A stretch of 64,000 nucleotides of DNA, taken from NCBI RefSeq assembly GCF_002097715.1, contig NZ_CP020737.1, positions 3,348,001 to 3,412,000 of the forward strand, in the 5' to 3' direction. Below are positions 59,948 to 64,000 of the stretch, in pieces (the stretch's first letter is position 1; every line of letters begins with the position of its first letter). This DNA comes from Burkholderia ubonensis subsp. mesacidophila. Lineage in GTDB: Bacteria; Pseudomonadota; Gammaproteobacteria; Burkholderiales; Burkholderiaceae. Made by a program: the position numbers and the translations under genes. The notes beneath the pieces are model-generated. The model did no database searches, had not been told where the DNA came from, and was given only the letters and a program-made list of their open reading frames with translations.

Positions 59948-60868
59948 ATGGCACAACCACGCCGCACGTCGAAGCAATCGAAACAAGCCGGAGGAACATT
60001 TCTGGGCATCGTGCTGGGCCTGATCGTCGGCCTCGCGATCGCCGTGGTGGTGGCGCTCTACATCACGCGCTCGCCGTCGCCGTTCGTGTCGAAGGTCGCG
60101 CCGCCGCCGGCCGACACCGGCGCGAGCCAGCCGCAGCAGTTCGATCCGAACCGCGCGCTGCAGGGCAAGACGCCCGGCCAGCCGGTGCCGCAGGCCGCGC
60201 AGCCGGCGCCGCCGAACACCGCGCCCGGCCAGGCCGCGAACCAGACCCAGGGCGGCGGCCTGCTGCCCGAGCCGCAGATCGTCGAAGTGCCGCCGTCGAA
60301 CGGCGGGTCGAACGGCTCCAGCGGGTCGACCGCATCGAATGGGGCGAACGCGTCGAATGGTTCGAATGGTTCAAACGGGTCGCATGCGTCGAACGGTTCG
60401 AACAACTCGGCAAACAACGGCGTCGCCGTCCCGCCGAAGGCGGCCGACAATACGCCGCCGAAGAAGCCGCAACAGCAGCAGCCGCAGCAGCAACAGCAGG
60501 CGGGCGAAGACGACCTCGCGCGCCTCGCCGCGCAGAAGCAGGCGCAACTGCAAGCCGCGCAGAAGGCGCAACAGCAGGCCGCGAACAACGCCGGCAATGC
60601 CGCGAAGCCGCCGAGCGCGGGCGACGCGAACACCGGCTACTTCCTGCAGGTCGGCGCGTACAAGACGGAAGGCGACGCCGAGCAGCAGCGCGCGCGCCTC
60701 GGCTTCCAGGGCTTCGAGTCGAAGGTGTCGAAGCGCGATGTCAGCGGTGTCACGTATTTCCGCGTGCGCGTGGGCCCGTTCTCGAAATTCGAGGATATGA
60801 ACTCGGCACGCCAGCGCCTGTCCGATGCAGGAGTCGACACGGCGGTGATCCGTTTCACGAAGCAGTAA
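59948..60868 (+). CDS. SPOR-domain (FtsN-like) membrane protein
   Basis: A 306-residue bitopic protein. The short cytoplasmic N-terminus is followed by one helix (about 17-38, GIVLGLIVGLAIAVVVALYI). A long periplasmic low-complexity spacer has Pro/Gln-rich, then Ser-Asn-Gly repeat (about 117-158), then Gln-rich (about 175-218) parts. The C-terminal SPOR domain (about 228-304, GYFLQVGAYKTEGDAEQQRARL) binds denuded septal peptidoglycan. The architecture equals FtsN, so a cell-division role is likely. The ATG at 59948 has AGGTGA 8 nt upstream. It lies between argS and dsbA. Confidence 0.88.
   Translation: MAQPRRTSKQSKQAGGTFLGIVLGLIVGLAIAVVVALYITRSPSPFVSKVAPPPADTGASQPQQFDPNRALQGKTPGQPVPQAAQPAPPNTAPGQAANQTQGGGLLPEPQIVEVPPSNGGSNGSSGSTASNGANASNGSNGSNGSHASNGSNNSANNGVAVPPKAADNTPPKKPQQQQPQQQQQAGEDDLARLAAQKQAQLQAAQKAQQQAANNAGNAAKPPSAGDANTGYFLQVGAYKTEGDAEQQRARLGFQGFESKVSKRDVSGVTYFRVRVGPFSKFEDMNSARQRLSDAGVDTAVIRFTKQ
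60295..60420 (+). repeat. Ser-Asn-Gly coding repeat within the SPOR protein
   Basis: Imperfect tandem units of TCGAAYGGT/S type encode SNG/NGS repeats in the spacer of the SPOR protein. Such tracts are prone to copy-number change. Confidence 0.6.
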
Positions 60869-60931
60869 GACCGGCCGCACCGCCGCCCCTGTCACGTTTC
60901 GCTTCCCGAACAAAGATCTGCCATACACAAC

Positions 60932-61570
60932 ATGAAAAAACTGCTGAGCACGCTTCTCCTGTCCCTGAGCCTCGCGGCCGGTTTCGCCCAGGCCGCTCCG
61001 TCCGCACCCGTCGCCGGCAAGGATTACGAGGTGATGAAAGCGCCGCAGCCGGTGTCCGCGCCGGCCGGCAAGGTCGAGGTGATCGAATTCTTCTGGTACG
61101 GCTGCCCGCACTGCTACGAGTTCGAGCCGACGGTCGAGGCCTGGGTGAAGAAACAGGGCGACAAGATCGACTTCAAGCGCATCCCGGTCGCGTTCCGCGA
61201 CGATTTCGTCCCGCACTCGAAGCTGTTCTACACGGTGTCCGCGCTCGGCATCTCCGAGAAGGTCACGCCGGCGATCTTCAATGCGATCCACAAGCAGAAG
61301 AACTACCTGCTGACGCCGCAGGCGCAGGCCGACTTCCTGGCGACGCAGGGCGTCGACAAGAAGAAGTTCATGGACGCGTACAACTCGTTCAGCGTGCAGG
61401 GCCAGGTGAAGCAGTCGGCCGAGCTGCTGAAGAGCTACAACATCGACGGCGTGCCGACGATCGTCGTGCAGGGCAAGTACAAGACGGGTCCGGCCTACAC
61501 GAACAGCCTCGAAGGCACCGCGCAGGTCCTCGACTACCTCGTGAAGCAGGTCCAGGACAAGAAGCTCTGA
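60932..61570 (+). CDS. dsbA: Thiol:disulfide interchange protein DsbA
   Basis: A 212-residue periplasmic oxidase introducing disulfides into exported proteins. The signal peptide (about 1-21, cleavage AQA-AP) is followed by a thioredoxin domain split by a helical insert. The redox site is C58-P-H-C61 (EFFWYGCPHC), the classical DsbA pair. The cis-proline loop is GVPT near residue 175. DsbB is not in the window. It sits 63 bp after the SPOR gene and 19 bp before an SDR gene. Confidence 0.96.
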   Translation: MKKLLSTLLLSLSLAAGFAQAAPSAPVAGKDYEVMKAPQPVSAPAGKVEVIEFFWYGCPHCYEFEPTVEAWVKKQGDKIDFKRIPVAFRDDFVPHSKLFYTVSALGISEKVTPAIFNAIHKQKNYLLTPQAQADFLATQGVDKKKFMDAYNSFSVQGQVKQSAELLKSYNIDGVPTIVVQGKYKTGPAYTNSLEGTAQVLDYLVKQVQDKKL

Positions 61571-61589
61571 TCCCCGTCCCGGCGTCGGC

Positions 61590-62363
61590 ATGACAACTCC
61601 GCTGAAGGTCTTCATCACCGGCGCATCGAGCGGCCTCGGCCTCGCGCTGGCCGAGGAATACGCGCGCCAGGGCGCGACGCTCGCGCTCGTCGCGCGCCGC
61701 ACCGACGCGCTCGAAGCGTTCGCGCGGCGCTTTCCCGCGCTGTCCATCTCCGTCTATTCCGCCGACGTGCGCGACCCCGACGCGCTCGCGGGCGCCGCGG
61801 CGGCGTTCATCGCCGCGCACGGCTGCCCGGACGTCGTGATCGCGAACGCGGGCATCAGCCAGGGCGCGGTGACGGGCCAGGGCGACCTGGCCGCGTTCCG
61901 CGACGTGATGGACATCAACTACTTCGGGATGGTCGCGACCTTCGAGCCGTTCGTCGGCCCGATGACGGCCGCCCGCCACGGCACGCTCGTCGGCGTCGCG
62001 AGCGTCGCCGGCGTGCGCGGGCTGCCGGGCTCCGGCGCGTACAGCGCGTCGAAGTCGGCCGCGATCAAGTATCTCGAGTCGCTGCGCGTCGAGCTGCGCC
62101 CCGCGGGCGTCGGCGTCGTGACGATCGCGCCCGGCTACATCCGCACGCCGATGACCGCGCACAATCCGTACCGGATGCCGTTCCTGATGGACGCCGACCG
62201 CTTCGCCGCGCGCGCGGCCCAAACGATCGCGCAGCAGCGCGCGTTCCGCGTGATTCCGTGGCAGATGGGCGTCGTCGCGAAGGTGCTGCACGTAATGCCG
62301 CGCTGGCTGTACGACCGCCTGTTCGAGAAGGCCCCGCGCAAGCCGAAGGCAAGCGCACACTGA
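61590..62363 (+). CDS. Short-chain dehydrogenase/reductase
   Basis: A 257-residue classical SDR. The cofactor motif is TGASSGLG (10-17) and the NAG segment IANAGIS. The catalytic residues are S138, Y151 and K155 (YSASK), followed by PGYIRTPMT. A C-terminal basic helix (YDRLFEKAPRKPKA) could associate with membranes, as in KDSR-like and YqjQ-type members. The substrate is unknown. It is 19 bp after dsbA and may be read through from it. Confidence 0.9.
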   Translation: MTTPLKVFITGASSGLGLALAEEYARQGATLALVARRTDALEAFARRFPALSISVYSADVRDPDALAGAAAAFIAAHGCPDVVIANAGISQGAVTGQGDLAAFRDVMDINYFGMVATFEPFVGPMTAARHGTLVGVASVAGVRGLPGSGAYSASKSAAIKYLESLRVELRPAGVGVVTIAPGYIRTPMTAHNPYRMPFLMDADRFAARAAQTIAQQRAFRVIPWQMGVVAKVLHVMPRWLYDRLFEKAPRKPKASAH

Positions 62364-62648
62364 GCTCCCCGGGTCCGGCCGCACGGCCGGACCGCTTTCG
62401 AGCGCCGCCGCCGCGCGCCCGAACCCGCCCCGCCCTCTCTCCCGCCCCGACCGCCGGCTGCCCGGCGCGCAAACGGCCGTTCCGTCGTCATCGCAGCCGT
62501 TTTTCGCGCAACTCGCCGCGTTCCGTCGCCTTTTTCCACGCAAGGCGCGCTTTGACGGTATGCTATCCGCCGGCCGCGTCGCCTCCGGGCGGCGCATTCG
62601 CATCCCGTCATCAATCAAGCAAAAAGCACACGCCACGTGGGAGAACCT

Positions 62649-64000
62649 ATGCACGTCAAGCTGTTCGCCGCGGTCGCCCTGGCCGCGGCTCCCGTCCTCG
62701 TCGCCGCCAAGCCGCTCACCGTCTGCACGGAATCGAGCCCGGACGGCTTCGACGTCGTGCAGTACAACTCGCTCGTCACGACCAACGCGTCGGCCGACGT
62801 GATCTTCAACACGCTGGTGTCGTACGACGAAGCGACGAAGAAGGTCGTGCCCGCGCTCGCGGACAAATGGGACGCGAGCGCCGACGGCCTCACCTACACG
62901 TTCCACCTGCGCCCGAACGTCGCGTTCCAGACCACCGACTATTTCAAGCCGTCGCGCCCGCTGAACGCCGACGACGTCGTGTTCACGTTCGAACGGATGC
63001 TCGACGACGCCAATCCTTGGCACAAGGTCGCCGGCGCGAGCGGCTTCCCGCATGCGCAGTCGATGGGCCTGATCAAGCTCGTGAAGTCGGTGTCGAAGGT
63101 CGACGACAGCACCGTGAAGTTCGTGTTGAACGAGCCGAACGCGACGTTCGTGCCGATCCTGACGATGGGCTTCGCGTCGATCTACTCGGCCGAATACGCG
63201 GACCAGCTGCTGAAGGCGGGCAAGCAGGCGGACCTGAACGCGAAGCCGGTCGGCACCGGCCCGTTCGTGCTGAAGAGCTACACGAAGGACGCGCTGATCC
63301 GCTACGACGTGAACCCGGCCTACTGGGGCGCGAAGCCGAAGGTCGACCGGCTGATCTACGCGATCACGCCCGACCCGTCGGTGCGCCTGCAGAAGGTGAA
63401 GGCCGGCGAATGCCAGATCGCGCTGTCGCCGAAGCCGCAGGACGTGCTCGCCGCGAGGGGCGAAAGCGCGCTGAAGGTCGTGCAGACGCCCGCATTCATG
63501 ACCGCGTTCGTCGCGCTGAACACGCAGAAGAAGCCGCTCGACAACGACAAGGTGCGGCAGGCGCTGAATCTTGCGTTCGACCGCGCGAGCTACCTGAAGG
63601 TCGTGTTCGACAACACCGCGACGCCCGCGAACAACCCGTATCCGCCGAACACGTGGAGCTACGCGAAGGACGTCGCGCCGTATGCGTACGATCCGGCGAA
63701 GGCGAAGCAGCTGCTCGCCGCGGCGGGCTTCCCGAACGGCTTCTCGACGACGATCTGGGTGCGCCCGACGGGCAGCGTGCTGAACCCGAACCCGAAGGCC
63801 GGCGCGGAGCTGCTGCAGGCCGATCTCGCGAAGATCGGCGTGAAGGCCGAAGTGAAGGTGATCGAATGGGGCGAGCTGATCAAGCAGGCGAAGCTCGGCC
63901 AGCATGACCTGCTGTTCATGGGCTGGGCCGGCGACAACGGCGATCCGGACAACTACCTGACGCCGCAGTTCAGCTGCAACGCGGTGAAGTCCGGCATCAA
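62649..64000 (+). CDS. Dipeptide-type ABC transporter substrate-binding protein (3' end beyond window)
   Basis: An extracytoplasmic binding protein of family 5 (DppA/OppA), here 450 codons with no stop before the window ends. The signal peptide is short (cleavage about VLVAA-KP). The mature part shows LTVCTESSPDGFDVVQYNS, the family block VVPALADKWDASADGLTYTFHLRPNVAFQTT, and ALNLAFDRASYLKVVFDNTATPANNPYPPNTWSY. The closeness to DppA suggests di- or tripeptide (possibly heme or glutathione) binding. GGAG with a 5-nt gap precedes the ATG at 62649. Permease and ATPase genes would be expected just beyond the window. Confidence 0.92.
   Translation, partial: MHVKLFAAVALAAAPVLVAAKPLTVCTESSPDGFDVVQYNSLVTTNASADVIFNTLVSYDEATKKVVPALADKWDASADGLTYTFHLRPNVAFQTTDYFKPSRPLNADDVVFTFERMLDDANPWHKVAGASGFPHAQSMGLIKLVKSVSKVDDSTVKFVLNEPNATFVPILTMGFASIYSAEYADQLLKAGKQADLNAKPVGTGPFVLKSYTKDALIRYDVNPAYWGAKPKVDRLIYAITPDPSVRLQKVKAGECQIALSPKPQDVLAARGESALKVVQTPAFMTAFVALNTQKKPLDNDKVRQALNLAFDRASYLKVVFDNTATPANNPYPPNTWSYAKDVAPYAYDPAKAKQLLAAAGFPNGFSTTIWVRPTGSVLNPNPKAGAELLQADLAKIGVKAEVKVIEWGELIKQAKLGQHDLLFMGWAGDNGDPDNYLTPQFSCNAVKSGI

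Overview
This 64-kb window reads as core chromosome of a Burkholderia species, most likely a main-chromosome segment from the cepacia-complex/sensu stricto group. The evidence is the very high G+C, the dense packing in short operons with ATGA/TGATG overlaps, and typical betaproteobacterial families: a two-gene methionine synthase, DUF1840, DUF2917, DUF3108, the BTH_I0359 family, PhaM, and a BirA without a repressor domain. I saw no rRNA, tRNA, CRISPR, prophage or plasmid functions. One intact insertion sequence is present. The species cannot be fixed from sequence reading alone.

Layout. 1-3042: the 3' end of comM, a convergent intergenic region with DnaA-box-like sites, a small lipoprotein and a TlpA-like thioredoxin. 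3043-8131 (-): dctA-dctB-dctD, C4-dicarboxylate uptake with its sensor/regulator pair, behind a convincing sigma-54 promoter. 8132-17114: a DUF485/ActP symporter and a CoA-transferase/two acyl-CoA dehydrogenases/FadB-like beta-oxidation operon with a divergent LysR regulator, resembling pimeloyl-CoA (dicarboxylate) degradation. 17186-21941: a lipoprotein gamma-glutamyltransferase convergent with a tauABC-type sulfonate importer. 22416-23036: an atypical secreted protein.

23101-28920 (-) is the lipoate/cell-wall block (carboxypeptidase, class IV aminotransferase, DUF493, lipB, lipA), split by a divergent DUF2917/LysR pair. An IS5-family element (29374-30723) sits exactly at the stop codon of an alpha/beta hydrolase. 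30724-36592 (-) holds an Mla/MCE-type lipid transport operon (STAS-permease, ATPase, MCE protein, auxiliary lipoprotein) followed by VanZ, a 2Fe-2S ferredoxin and the hydrolase. 36875-43561: cpdB, a Sel1-repeat protein, two uncharacterised exported or membrane genes with a tiny His-tailed neighbour, then birA-coaX. 43584-48389 (-): heptose adenylyltransferase, a ferritin-like diiron protein and a crotonase-phaM-patatin operon linked to storage lipid.

48684-49462 is a small, A+T-richer pair: an STM2901-like gene interrupted by an in-frame amber codon, coupled to a DUF1493 gene. It is the clearest accessory, poorly understood unit here. 49528-51523: FAH hydrolase and divergent IclR regulator. 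51652-57461: DUF3108 protein, BTH_I0359-family protein with a structured leader, and split metH. 57564-64000: DUF1840, argS, an SPOR-domain protein, dsbA, an SDR and the start of a DppA-like peptide-binding protein that runs off the window.

All calls come from reading motifs and context. No database search was run, so family names rest on recalled family knowledge.
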